A stretch of 42,581 nt of DNA from Pseudomonadota bacterium (lineage in GTDB: Bacteria; Pseudomonadota; Gammaproteobacteria; Burkholderiales; Burkholderiaceae_F). Positions within the stretch are counted from its first letter, which is position 1. Every line of letters begins with the position of its first letter. A program made the translations under genes and the position numbers. Below, piece after piece: positions 16,437 through 25,372 of the stretch. The stretch covers positions 1-42,581 of the forward strand of contig JAEZVV010000181.1 in the NCBI GenBank assembly GCA_023443095.1. Direction: 5' to 3'. The notes beneath the pieces were generated by a model. The model saw nothing but the letters and a program-made list of their open reading frames with translations. It was not told where the DNA came from and made no database searches.

Positions 16437-18278
16437 TTAGTCCTGCTCGCCCCAGAGGTGATCGCCGGCGACCGGACGGCCGATCCAGTAGCCTTGCGCT
16501 TCGTCGCAGCCACACGCGCGGGCCTGGTCGAGCTGGGTTTCGGACTCCACGCCTTCGGCGATCACACGCAGGCCCAGCCCATGGCCAAGGCCTGCAATCG
16601 CCTGCACGATCTTGCGATCGACGTCGTTGGCAACGGCTGCGCGCACGAAAGCGCCATCGACCTTGATCGCGTCGATCGGGAAGCGCCGCAACCAGGCCAG
16701 GCTCGATTGGCCGGTGCCGAAATCGTCGAGCACCAGACGCACACCCATCGCCCGCAGACCGTGGATCGCTCGCTCGGCGGCATCGGGGTCGCGCATGAAA
16801 CTCGCTTCGGTGATTTCGATCGCCAGGCGCGACGCCGGCAAACCGCTTGCCTGCAGCGCCTGCTGGACCGAGGCGAGCAGATCGCGGCCGCGGAACTCGC
16901 GCGGCGACAGATTGACGCTGATGGCGATATCGCCGCGGCCCTCGGCCTGCCAGCGCATGGCCTGGGTGCAGGCCTCGGCCAGCACGATTTCTCCGATCGG
17001 AGCGATCAGGCCGGTGTCTTCGGCCACGCCGATGAACTCGGCCGGCTCGATCAGACCAAGCTCCGGGTGCTGCCAACGCAGCAATGCTTCGGCGCCGACG
17101 ATCTGGCGCGACGAGAGATCGATGCGGGCCTGGTAACGGACGACGAACTCCTTGGCGTCGATCGCGCGGCGCAGCGCCGCTTCGAGCTGAATCCGGCGCA
17201 GCGCCCCCGCGCTCATGTGTGGCTCGAAAGTCTGAACCGCACCCCGGCCGCGACGCTTGGCATGCACCAGAGCCGCTTCGGCGTTGCGCAGGAGCAGTTC
17301 GGCCTGGGCGCCGTCGTCGGGGAAGATCACCGCGCCGGCGGCTGCCGTCAGAACCACGTCTTGGCCGTCGACCCGATACGGCTCGGCCAGCACCTCGACC
17401 AGCTTGTGCGCCACGCGCAGAACGTCGTCGCCTTCGCGCAAGTGGCCCAGGACCACGGCGAACTCGTCGGCGCCGGTGCGGGCCACGAGATCGCTCGCTC
17501 GCACGTTCATCAGCAGACGCTGCGCCGCCTGCCCCAGCACGGCGTCGGCGCCGCGCTGGCCGATCGCCTCGTTGATCGCGGTAAAGCCGTCGAAGTCGAG
17601 CACCAGGACCGCCAACAGATCGCCGCCGGCTTGGTGGTTGCGGATCGCGTCGTCGAGCCGCTTTTCGATCAACTGGCGATTCGGCAACTGGGTCAGCGCA
17701 TCGTAGAACTGGCTGCGACGGCTCTGTTCTTCGACTTCGCTGCGCTCGTAGAGCTCAGCCACCAAGCGCTCGTTCGACCACATCAGTTCGTGGCGAACCT
17801 CATGCATCTGCAGCTCGAGTTCTTCCTGAGCGTGCAGTTGGTCGAGTTCGGCCTCTTTGCGCGCATTGATGTCTTCGACCAGCCACACCAGCGCACCGTC
17901 GGACTCGACTTCGGTCAACAGCAGGTAACGACACCAGAACAGCGACCCGTCAGCGCGACGCGCCCGCCATTCGAGCGCTACTGGCGCGTCCCTCTCGAGC
18001 AGATGGGCAACGCGATCATTGAAGACATGCATGCCTTCGACCGAAGCGAAAACCGTCGCCAGGGGCTGGCCGACCAGCGCTTCGGGCGCCACGTCGAAAA
18101 TACGACCGGCGGCGGGGCTGACACGTTCGATCCGGCCGTCGCTCACTGCCATCACGCCAACGGCCACGCTGGCCGCCAGCATCTCGAATTGCGCGATCGT
18201 TTCGCCATCGCCGCTTGTGTCCGTCTCGGCGGTGCGTCGTGTGTCGGGGGCAGTGCGGGCTTGTCCGGTGACGTTCAT
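16437..18278 (-). CDS. PAS-GGDEF-EAL cyclic-di-GMP phosphodiesterase with altered GGDEF motif
   Basis: Predicted cytoplasmic regulator of cyclic-di-GMP, 613 aa. Domains: PAS (about 20-130, GVMAVSDGRIERVSPAAGRI), a coiled linker, GGDEF (about 180-340) and EAL (about 360-610). The GGDEF signature is GADEF (269-273) rather than GGDEF, while the upstream product-binding site RxxD is kept (RASD, 260-263). The EAL domain looks active: EALLRW (397-402), SVNLSPREF, EITEASF, VLDDFGTGQSSL, IKVDGAFV and AEGVE. The ATG at 18278 with GAGGAAG upstream is preferred to a TTG at 18290. No membrane helix is seen. Likely net activity is c-di-GMP breakdown, which would favour motility. Confidence 0.92.
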   Translation of the reverse strand: MNVTGQARTAPDTRRTAETDTSGDGETIAQFEMLAASVAVGVMAVSDGRIERVSPAAGRIFDVAPEALVGQPLATVFASVEGMHVFNDRVAHLLERDAPVALEWRARRADGSLFWCRYLLLTEVESDGALVWLVEDINARKEAELDQLHAQEELELQMHEVRHELMWSNERLVAELYERSEVEEQSRRSQFYDALTQLPNRQLIEKRLDDAIRNHQAGGDLLAVLVLDFDGFTAINEAIGQRGADAVLGQAAQRLLMNVRASDLVARTGADEFAVVLGHLREGDDVLRVAHKLVEVLAEPYRVDGQDVVLTAAAGAVIFPDDGAQAELLLRNAEAALVHAKRRGRGAVQTFEPHMSAGALRRIQLEAALRRAIDAKEFVVRYQARIDLSSRQIVGAEALLRWQHPELGLIEPAEFIGVAEDTGLIAPIGEIVLAEACTQAMRWQAEGRGDIAISVNLSPREFRGRDLLASVQQALQASGLPASRLAIEITEASFMRDPDAAERAIHGLRAMGVRLVLDDFGTGQSSLAWLRRFPIDAIKVDGAFVRAAVANDVDRKIVQAIAGLGHGLGLRVIAEGVESETQLDQARACGCDEAQGYWIGRPVAGDHLWGEQD

Positions 18279-18334
18279 GCTCTTCCTCAATCGGAACGCG
18301 GTTGCTGCAGGGGTATCCCGCGCCTGCCGCGCAT

Positions 18335-18353
18335 GGTCTGCTGCGGGCAGACC
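18335..18353. repeat. Inverted repeat in the GGDEF-EAL/trxC divergent region
   Basis: GGTCTGC and GCAGACC flank TGCGG. It lies 57 nt upstream of the phosphodiesterase start, in the 266-bp divergent gap. No T-run follows, so a regulator site is more likely than a terminator. Confidence 0.5.
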
Positions 18354-18544
18354 GAATGTGCGAAGTTTGATCGAGCTTCGGTGTTTCTGTTACGCCCCCC
18401 TCGGGCATACCCTATCGACCGAAACGCTCATTTCGAGGTTGGCAAGCGATCTGGGCAAACTTACCCTCCTGCGGTGCGGGCTCCTTGCGCGCGACACTTC
18501 CGCTACATCCCCCATCCATGGGATATCCGCATCTCAGGCCAAAT

Positions 18545-18991
18545 ATGCTGATCACTTGCCCCCACTGCAGTGCCCGCAACCGGGTTGAAAACTCGCGGCT
18601 CAACGACGCCCCCACCTGCGGCAAATGCCAAGGCGAACTGCTCGCCGGCGCACCAGTCACGCTCGACGAAAGCAATTTTTCGAGTCTGATCGCGGCCAGC
18701 CGGCGCCCGGTAGCGGTCGACTTCTGGGCCCCCTGGTGTGCGCCCTGCCGAGGCTTCGCGCCGATCTTTGCGCAGGCGGCGGCGATGCACCCCGAGCTGA
18801 TTTTTGCCAAAGTCGACACCGACGCCAACCCGCAGATCGCCGCGCGGTTCGCGATCCGCAGCATCCCGACACTGGCCTTGTTTGCTGCCGGTGTAGCTGT
18901 CGACCGAATCAGCGGAGCCCTGCCCGGCCCGCAGTTCGAAGCCTGGCTCGCAGCCGGACTTCTCAAGGCCAAAGCCGGGGACTCGCATTAG
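18545..18991 (+). CDS. trxC: Thioredoxin 2 (zinc-containing) with a WCAPC active site
   Basis: Cytoplasmic dithiol reductase of the oxidative-stress-linked TrxC type, 148 aa. The N-terminal zinc ribbon has CPHC (C5, C8) and CGKC (C25, C28). The thioredoxin domain has DFWAPWCAPCRGFAPIF with redox cysteines C65 and C68, and the cis-proline loop RSIPTLALF. The active site is CAPC instead of CGPC. The ATG at 18545 is chosen because MLITCPHCSARNR aligns with the E. coli TrxC start; upstream in-frame starts add unconserved sequence. Confidence 0.93.
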   Translation: MLITCPHCSARNRVENSRLNDAPTCGKCQGELLAGAPVTLDESNFSSLIAASRRPVAVDFWAPWCAPCRGFAPIFAQAAAMHPELIFAKVDTDANPQIAARFAIRSIPTLALFAAGVAVDRISGALPGPQFEAWLAAGLLKAKAGDSH

Positions 18992-19327
18992 CAGATTTTC
19001 GGGCGCCAGCTCAACCCAACAAACCCGCACCCCCCAACATCGACTTGCTTGCGATCAAAAGCAAGGCAAAACGCAAGAGCCAACAGTCAACACGAAACGC
19101 TCGCCAACGTTGAAACGGCGACGGCCTGCGCGGGAATCGGAGATGAGTGCCGGGCTACCCGAGCCGGCTTCCGATGCCGCCCTGATCCGATCGTCGCCAT
19201 CGGGAAGGGATTCCCGCAGGTGCCTGCGGCGCAACACCGGATCGAGATATTGGCCCTTTTGTTTTTTATCAAAGATTGAGTGGCGCTGTTTGTGCTTGAT
19301 CTACAAAGCCGGGTTTGCCCTTCGCCT

Positions 19328-19360
19328 CGAAGACAGCCGTCGAGCGCGACGGCATCTTCG
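19328..19360. repeat. Two-segment stem-loop in the frdC upstream region
   Basis: CGAAGA pairs with TCTTCG, and inside it CCGTCG pairs with CGACGG around AGCG, with small unpaired bulges (CAG and CA). Together with the hairpin at 19392-19419 it could be the body of a small RNA. Confidence 0.45.
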
Positions 19361-19391
19361 CCTCAAGCTTTGCAACAGCGTTTTGATTGTT

Positions 19392-19419
19392 GGCCGCGGC
19401 ATTGCATGCGCGGCCTTTT
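19392..19419 (+). terminator. Terminator-like hairpin in the frdC upstream region
   Basis: GGCCGC pairs with GCGGCC, and inside it GCAT pairs with ATGC around TGC with one bulged G; TTTT follows. It could end a small RNA transcribed from upstream, or stop read-through from trxC. Confidence 0.5.
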
Positions 19420-19748
19420 CGCGACTGCGCGACCAATGCTTATACGACCTGCCATTACCCACGAGACGAACCGATCGGCTGGCCGCATCGGGGATAGCTC
19501 CATGAACATCATTACCCCTCGGATGGCGTATATCCCTATGGTTGCGGCCTAGGCCCGCCGGTACCGTAGCGATGTCGGTATTGAAGGTTTAACAAGCATG
19601 GCGTTGCCTTATTCGATCGTTTTATAGATCGGCCGCCTCCCCTTCATGCTGGCTTGTTTGGCGATGGGCATTCCGGTTGGACCGGGCGCCCCCATCTCAT
19701 TACCGAACTCGCACTAAACCCAAATGACCATGACCGACGCTTTCCAAA

Positions 19749-19774
19749 AATACAGCTCTCGCGAGAGCTGTATT
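19749..19774. repeat. Perfect 26-bp palindrome upstream of frdC
   Basis: The arm AATACAGCTCTCG is followed directly by its exact reverse complement. Outer arms CATGACC (19729-19735) and GGTCATG (19775-19781) extend the symmetry across a 13-nt asymmetric insert. No T-run follows, so it is not an intrinsic terminator. It lies about 290 bp upstream of frdC. Confidence 0.75.
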
Positions 19775-20065
19775 GGTCATGTGGCGTGGGCCATCGAGCT
19801 CGGCAATCGCACCCCCTCTTCCTCCGCTGCCCTGTCGCACGGCATGCAGTCGCGCCTTACCCCGCGCCGCCGCCGCGCCTCGCGCACGCTCGCCCGCATC
19901 GGGCACTTCAGCCTCTGTCCTCCTCAGCGGGGCTGACTCAGGCTTGACGCGCGGCAACGTCGCCGCGTCGACGCATCTTAGTTTGATATTGCTTGGTCGA
20001 TCGGCTGCATTTTAAAGCCGAGGAAAAGCCGTACCTTTTTCTTTCTAGTCCCTGGAGATTCTTCA

Positions 20066-20878
20066 ATGAATCAAACAAGCACCGTGATTGCCGGCGTAGG
20101 CTTGGCCGATGCCCCCCGAAAGAGCCGCTGGCCGGCGGTCATGGACGTCACGCAAAGCGTGAGCGGCCTGATCCTGGCTCTGTTCATGTGGGGTCACATG
20201 TTCTTTGTCTCGACCATCTTGCTCGGCAACGACGTGATGTGGTCGGTGACCAAGGCGTTTGAGGGGTATTTCATTGCCGGCAAGGCCTACCCGATCATCG
20301 TCTCGCTGATCGTGGCCTTCATTGCCTGTGCGTTCGTGCTGCACGGCTTTCTGGCGATGCGCAAGTTCCCCGCCAACTACAAGCAGTACCGCAACTTCAT
20401 TGGCCAGTACAAGCTGATCCGGCACGGCGACACCACGCTGTGGTGGGTGCAGGCGGTGACCGGCTTCATTCTCTTTTTCGTCGCCTTCCCGCACCTCTAC
20501 CAGATGCTGATGCACCCGGGCGCGATCGGTCCGTTCCAGTCGGGCACGCGCTTTTATTCGGGCTGGTGGCCGCTCTACCTGGTGCTGCTGCTGGCGGTCG
20601 AGCTGCACGGCGGCATCGGCCTGTACCGGCTCGCGGTCAAGTGGGGCGTGTTCGAGGGCAAGGACCCGGACGCCTCGCGCAAGACGCTGACCAAGGTGAA
20701 GTGGGCCCTGACCGCCTTCTTCCTGGCGCTGGGTTTCTTGACCTTTGCCGCCTACATGAAGATCGGCTACGAGATTCGCCACACGCCCAATGAGATTTAC
20801 ACCCCGGCCTGGCTGCAGAACCCGCCCGCCGCGGAAGCGCCCGCCTGGTGGCCGTCCTGGATCAAGGAGAACAAGTAA
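20066..20878 (+). CDS. frdC: Fumarate reductase di-heme cytochrome b subunit, Wolinella type
   Basis: Membrane anchor that oxidises quinol and passes electrons to FrdB. 270 aa with five predicted helices. The four heme ligands fall at H44, H93, H143 and H181, nearly the same numbers as in Wolinella succinogenes FrdC (44, 93, 143, 182), and the E-pathway glutamate is kept as E179 in AVELHGG. GHMFFVS, LHGFLAMRKFP and VAFPHLYQML hold the ligands. The ATG at 20066 has GGAG 8 nt upstream. The stop overlaps the frdA start as TAATG. It is a single five-helix subunit, not a SdhC/SdhD pair. Confidence 0.95.
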   Translation: MNQTSTVIAGVGLADAPRKSRWPAVMDVTQSVSGLILALFMWGHMFFVSTILLGNDVMWSVTKAFEGYFIAGKAYPIIVSLIVAFIACAFVLHGFLAMRKFPANYKQYRNFIGQYKLIRHGDTTLWWVQAVTGFILFFVAFPHLYQMLMHPGAIGPFQSGTRFYSGWWPLYLVLLLAVELHGGIGLYRLAVKWGVFEGKDPDASRKTLTKVKWALTAFFLALGFLTFAAYMKIGYEIRHTPNEIYTPAWLQNPPAAEAPAWWPSWIKENK

Positions 20879-22860
20879 TGAAAGTTATCTACACCGATGT
20901 GCTGGTGATCGGCGGCGGCCTGGCCGGTTTGCGCCTGGCCGTGGGCGCCAAGCGCCGCGGTCACGACGCCATCATCCTGTCGCTGGTGCCGGCCAAGCGC
21001 TCGCACTCGAAGGCGGCGCAGGGCGGCATGCAGGCCTCGCTCGGCAACGTGATCAAGGGCCAGGGCGACAACGAAGACATCCACTTCGAAGACACGGTGC
21101 GTGGCTCGGACTGGGGCGCGGACCAGGACGTGGTGCGCATGTTCGTCAACACCGCGCCCAAGGCCGTGCGGGAGCTGGCCGCCTGGGGCGTGCCCTGGAG
21201 CCGGATCCAGCAGGGTGACCGCCAGGTCATCATCAACGGCGAGAAGGTCACCATCACCGAGCGCGGCGCCGCGCAAGGCCTGGTCGCGCAGCGCGACTTC
21301 GGCGGCACCAAGAAGTGGCGCACCTGCTTTGTCTCGGACGGCACCGGCCACGCGATGCTCAACGCCGTGACCGACCGCGCCATCGCCGAGTCGATCCCGG
21401 TGCACGAGCGGGTCGAGGCGATCGCCCTGATCCACGACGGGGCCCGCTGCTTCGGCGCGGTGGTGCGCGATCTCATCACCGGCGAGCTGATCGCCTACGT
21501 GGCCAAGGCCACCGCCATCACCACCGGCGGCGCCGGCAAGGTGTTCCAGGTCACCACCAACGCCGTGATCTGCGAAGGCATCGGCCATGCGCTCGCGCTC
21601 GAGACCGGCGTGGCCACGCTCGGCAACATGGAAGCGGTGCAGTTCCACCCGACCGGCATCTTCCCCGCCGGCATCCTCGTGACCGAGGGTTGCCGCGGCG
21701 ACGGCGGCCTGCTGCGCGACGTCGACGGTCACCGCTTCATGCCCGACGTCGAGCCCGAGAAGAAGGAACTCGCCTCGCGCGACGTGGTGAGCCGCCGCAT
21801 GGAAGAGCGCATTGCCCAAGGCAAGGGCGCCAAGAGCCGCTTTGGCGAGCACCTCTGGCTCGACATCACCCTGCTCGGCGAGCACCACATCAAGCACAAC
21901 CTGCGCGAGGTCTACGAGATCTGCCACTACTTCTTGGGCGTCGACCCGACCAAGCAGTGGATCCCGGTGCGTCCGGCGCAGCACTACACCATGGGTGGGG
22001 TGCGCACCGACCACACCGGCCAGAGCCGTCAGCTGAAGGGCCTGTTCTCCGCCGGCGAAGCCGCCTGCTGGGACATGCACGGCTTTAACCGCCTGGGCGG
22101 CAACTCGGTGGCCGAGACCGTGGTCGCCGGCATGATCGTGGGCGAATTCGTGGCCGACTTCTGCGAGCGCCCCGAAAACGAGATCGACATCCCGACCTCG
22201 ACCGTCTACGACTTCGTCAAGCGCGAACAGGCCAAGCTCGACGCCCTGCAAAACGGCAAGGGCACCGAAGACGCCACGAAGCTGCGCACCCGCATGCAGG
22301 AGATCATGACCAGCAAGGTCGGCATCTTCCGCCGCGGCAAGGACCTCGAAGAGGCCGTCGGCGAGCTCGAGCAGCTCCTGATCCGCAGCCGCAACATCGG
22401 CGTCAAGGGCGCCCCGGGCGCCAACCCCGAGCTCGCCACCGCCTACCGCACCCAGAAGATGCTCAAGGTCGCGCTCACCATGGCCTACGGCGCCATGACC
22501 CGCACCGAGAGCCGCGGCGCGCACTTCCGCGAAGACTTCCCGGTGCGCAACGACGCCGAGTGGTTGAAGCGCACGCTCGCCTCGTGGAAGAGCGACAGCG
22601 ACACCCTGCCCACCCTCAGCTACGAGCCGCTCGACATCGGCAAGATGGAGCTGCCCCCGGGCTGGCGCGGCTACGGCGCCAAGAACTACATCGACCACCC
22701 CGCCACCGCCGAGCGCCTGGGCCAGGTCGAGCAGATCAAGCAGCACCTGCAGGCGCAAGGCGCCGACCGCTTCGCCATCCAGAACGCTCTCCTGCCCTAC
22801 CAGGATCTCCTGCCCGCCGAGCTGCGCGGCAAGAACGAGCGCATCGACGAACGCTTCTGA
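20878..22860 (+). CDS. frdA: Fumarate reductase flavoprotein subunit
   Basis: Catalytic subunit that reduces fumarate to succinate with covalent FAD. 660 aa, close to Wolinella FrdA (656). The dinucleotide motif is VIGGGLAGL (10-18). The FAD-attachment histidine is H43 in RSHSKAAQGGMQASLG. Active-site segments QFHPTGIFPAGILVTEGCRG and RPAQHYTMGGVRTDHTGQ are intact. The ATG at 20878 overlaps the frdC stop; an in-frame upstream start would run back into frdC and is rejected. frdB follows after 11 nt. Confidence 0.96.
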   Translation: MKVIYTDVLVIGGGLAGLRLAVGAKRRGHDAIILSLVPAKRSHSKAAQGGMQASLGNVIKGQGDNEDIHFEDTVRGSDWGADQDVVRMFVNTAPKAVRELAAWGVPWSRIQQGDRQVIINGEKVTITERGAAQGLVAQRDFGGTKKWRTCFVSDGTGHAMLNAVTDRAIAESIPVHERVEAIALIHDGARCFGAVVRDLITGELIAYVAKATAITTGGAGKVFQVTTNAVICEGIGHALALETGVATLGNMEAVQFHPTGIFPAGILVTEGCRGDGGLLRDVDGHRFMPDVEPEKKELASRDVVSRRMEERIAQGKGAKSRFGEHLWLDITLLGEHHIKHNLREVYEICHYFLGVDPTKQWIPVRPAQHYTMGGVRTDHTGQSRQLKGLFSAGEAACWDMHGFNRLGGNSVAETVVAGMIVGEFVADFCERPENEIDIPTSTVYDFVKREQAKLDALQNGKGTEDATKLRTRMQEIMTSKVGIFRRGKDLEEAVGELEQLLIRSRNIGVKGAPGANPELATAYRTQKMLKVALTMAYGAMTRTESRGAHFREDFPVRNDAEWLKRTLASWKSDSDTLPTLSYEPLDIGKMELPPGWRGYGAKNYIDHPATAERLGQVEQIKQHLQAQGADRFAIQNALLPYQDLLPAELRGKNERIDERF

Positions 22861-22871
22861 GGACCCGATTG

Positions 22872-23669
22872 ATGAGCCAGACTCCCACTCAAAAGCACCG
22901 GCTGCTGAAGATCAGCATCCTGCGCTACAACCCCGCCGACCCGGCCAGCAAGCCCCACATGCAGGTCTTCGAGCTCGAGGAATCGGACTCGATGACGCTG
23001 TTCATCGCCTTGAACGAAATCCGCGACAAGCAGGACCCCAGCCTGCAGTTCGACTTCGTCTGCCGCGCCGGCATCTGCGGCTCGTGCGCGATGATGATCA
23101 ACGGCAAGCCCGGCCTGGCCTGCCGCACCCTCACGCGCGACCTGCCCGACGAGTTCACCCTCGCCCCCCTGCCCGCCTTCGAGCTGATCGGTGACCTCTC
23201 GGTCAACACCGGCAAGTGGATGCGCAACATGAGCGAGCGCATGGAAACCTGGGTCCACCTGAAGAGCCAGGAGATCGACCTCACCCGCATCGAAGCGCCG
23301 ATGGACCCCCACCTGGCCGAGGAGATCTACCTGCTCGACCGCTGCGTCGAATGCGGCTGCTGCATCGCCGGCTGCGGCACCGTGCGCATGCGCCCCGACT
23401 TCGTCGGCGGCGTCGCCCTCAACAAGATCGCCCGCTTCCGCCTCGACCCGCGCGACACCCGCACCGACGCCGACTTCTACGAACTCGTCGGCGACGACAA
23501 CGGCGTCTTCGGCTGCATGTCGCTCCTGGCCTGCCACGACTTCTGCCCCAAGGACCTCCCCCTCAAAACCCAGATCGCCTTCGTCCGCCGCAAAATGGCC
23601 GAACAAGGCATCAAGGGCACGGCCGAACTTACCCCGCCCAAAAAGGCTATCGCCATCAAGGCGGTTTAA
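22872..23669 (+). CDS. frdB: Fumarate reductase iron-sulfur subunit
   Basis: Transfers electrons from the FrdC hemes to FrdA FAD through three clusters. 265 aa. The [2Fe-2S] site is CRAGICGSC...C (C64, C69, C72, C84). The [4Fe-4S] and [3Fe-4S] sites use CVECGCCIAGC and CMSLLACHDFCPKDLP, the Wolinella-type arrangement. The ATG at 22872 is chosen because the product begins MSQTPTQKHRLLKISILRYN just before the ferredoxin fold. It ends the frdCAB operon; hairpins at 23685-23705 and 23806-23844 follow. Confidence 0.96.
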   Translation: MSQTPTQKHRLLKISILRYNPADPASKPHMQVFELEESDSMTLFIALNEIRDKQDPSLQFDFVCRAGICGSCAMMINGKPGLACRTLTRDLPDEFTLAPLPAFELIGDLSVNTGKWMRNMSERMETWVHLKSQEIDLTRIEAPMDPHLAEEIYLLDRCVECGCCIAGCGTVRMRPDFVGGVALNKIARFRLDPRDTRTDADFYELVGDDNGVFGCMSLLACHDFCPKDLPLKTQIAFVRRKMAEQGIKGTAELTPPKKAIAIKAV

Positions 23670-23684
23670 CCCTTCTGAAACCGA

Positions 23685-23705
23685 GCAGCGGGCTCCGCCC
23701 GCTGC
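23685..23705 (+). repeat. Hairpin after frdB
   Basis: GCAGCGGGC pairs with GCCCGCTGC around TCC, 15 nt after the frdB stop. There is no T-run, so it may protect the 3' end of the frd transcript rather than terminate it. Confidence 0.55.
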
Positions 23706-23805
23706 CACCGACTGCTAAGACATGACCTGCCGCATTTTCATTTCCGAACCCAACGCGCATCGCACCGTGTTCAAACACGACGCGCTGCGCGGTAGGCAGG
23801 TCGGC

Positions 23806-23844
23806 GGGCGCATGTGCACGTTTGCGCATGCGCCCTTTTTCTTT
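23806..23844 (+). terminator. Intrinsic terminator between frdCAB and aspA
   Basis: GGGCGCATG pairs with CATGCGCCC around a 12-nt loop, followed by TTTTTCTTT. It suggests that aspA-dcu has its own promoter between here and 23909, or depends on partial read-through. Confidence 0.75.
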
Positions 23845-23908
23845 CCCCCTGCTCGCCCCGTGGCGAGCCATACGGCTTGACGCCGTTCGATTCACTAGGA
23901 GCAACACC

Positions 23909-25309
<1,401 letters not shown>

Positions 25310-25334
25310 CTCCCCTAGTAAGACCAACACACAA

Positions 25335-25372
25335 GAGGAAAGGAAGGGCAGCCGCGACTGCCCGACTCCATC
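25335..25372 (+). promoter_or_regulatory. dcu leader with a hairpin between ribosome site and start codon
   Basis: The only purine-rich ribosome-binding sequence, GAGGAAAGGAA (25335-25345), is 27 nt from the ATG. Between them GGGCAG and CTGCCC form a 6-bp stem with a 6-nt loop (25346-25363). Folding of that stem leaves 9 nt to the ATG, a normal spacing. Confidence 0.55.

Larger units (their letters stand above)
18992..20065. other. Gene-free 1.07-kb region rich in inverted repeats before frdC
   Basis: No convincing gene is seen. Short open frames here show no family motif and no credible ribosome site. The stretch looks less GC-rich than its neighbours, especially 19240-19640. It holds many stem-loops: ATCGGA...TCCGAT (19136-19175), CGGGAA/TTCCCG (19201-19216) overlapping CCGCAGG/CCTGCGG (19214-19229), a two-part stem at 19328-19360, a terminator-like hairpin at 19392-19419, nested repeats at 19591-19658, and a perfect 26-bp palindrome at 19749-19774. 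The frdC promoter and control sites must lie at its downstream end. One or more small RNAs are possible. Confidence 0.6.

Noticed and set aside
16458..18551. Open frame of 697 codons antisense to the GGDEF-EAL gene
   Set aside because: The minus strand has PAS, GGDEF and EAL motifs in order; the plus product shows none.
19654..19957. Short open frames on both strands around the 26-bp palindrome
   Set aside because: No recognisable domain, no clear ribosome site, and the palindrome falls within them; low-complexity Arg/Ala-rich products suggest they are not genes.
19900..20065. FNR/Anr site for the frd operon
   Set aside because: TTGAC-N4-GGCAA near 19943 and TTGATATTGC near 19983 match only one half-site of TTGAT-N4-ATCAA; not enough to call.
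20797..22758. Open frame of 653 codons antisense to frdA
   Set aside because: The plus strand encodes a clear FrdA with intact motifs. The antisense product is a His/Asp/Gly-rich composition typical of a mirror frame in high-GC DNA.
20066..23669. Succinate dehydrogenase sdhCDAB
   Set aside because: There is one five-helix anchor with four heme histidines rather than two three-helix anchors, the order is C-A-B, and the cluster lies with aspA and dcuA, which favours a fumarate reductase.
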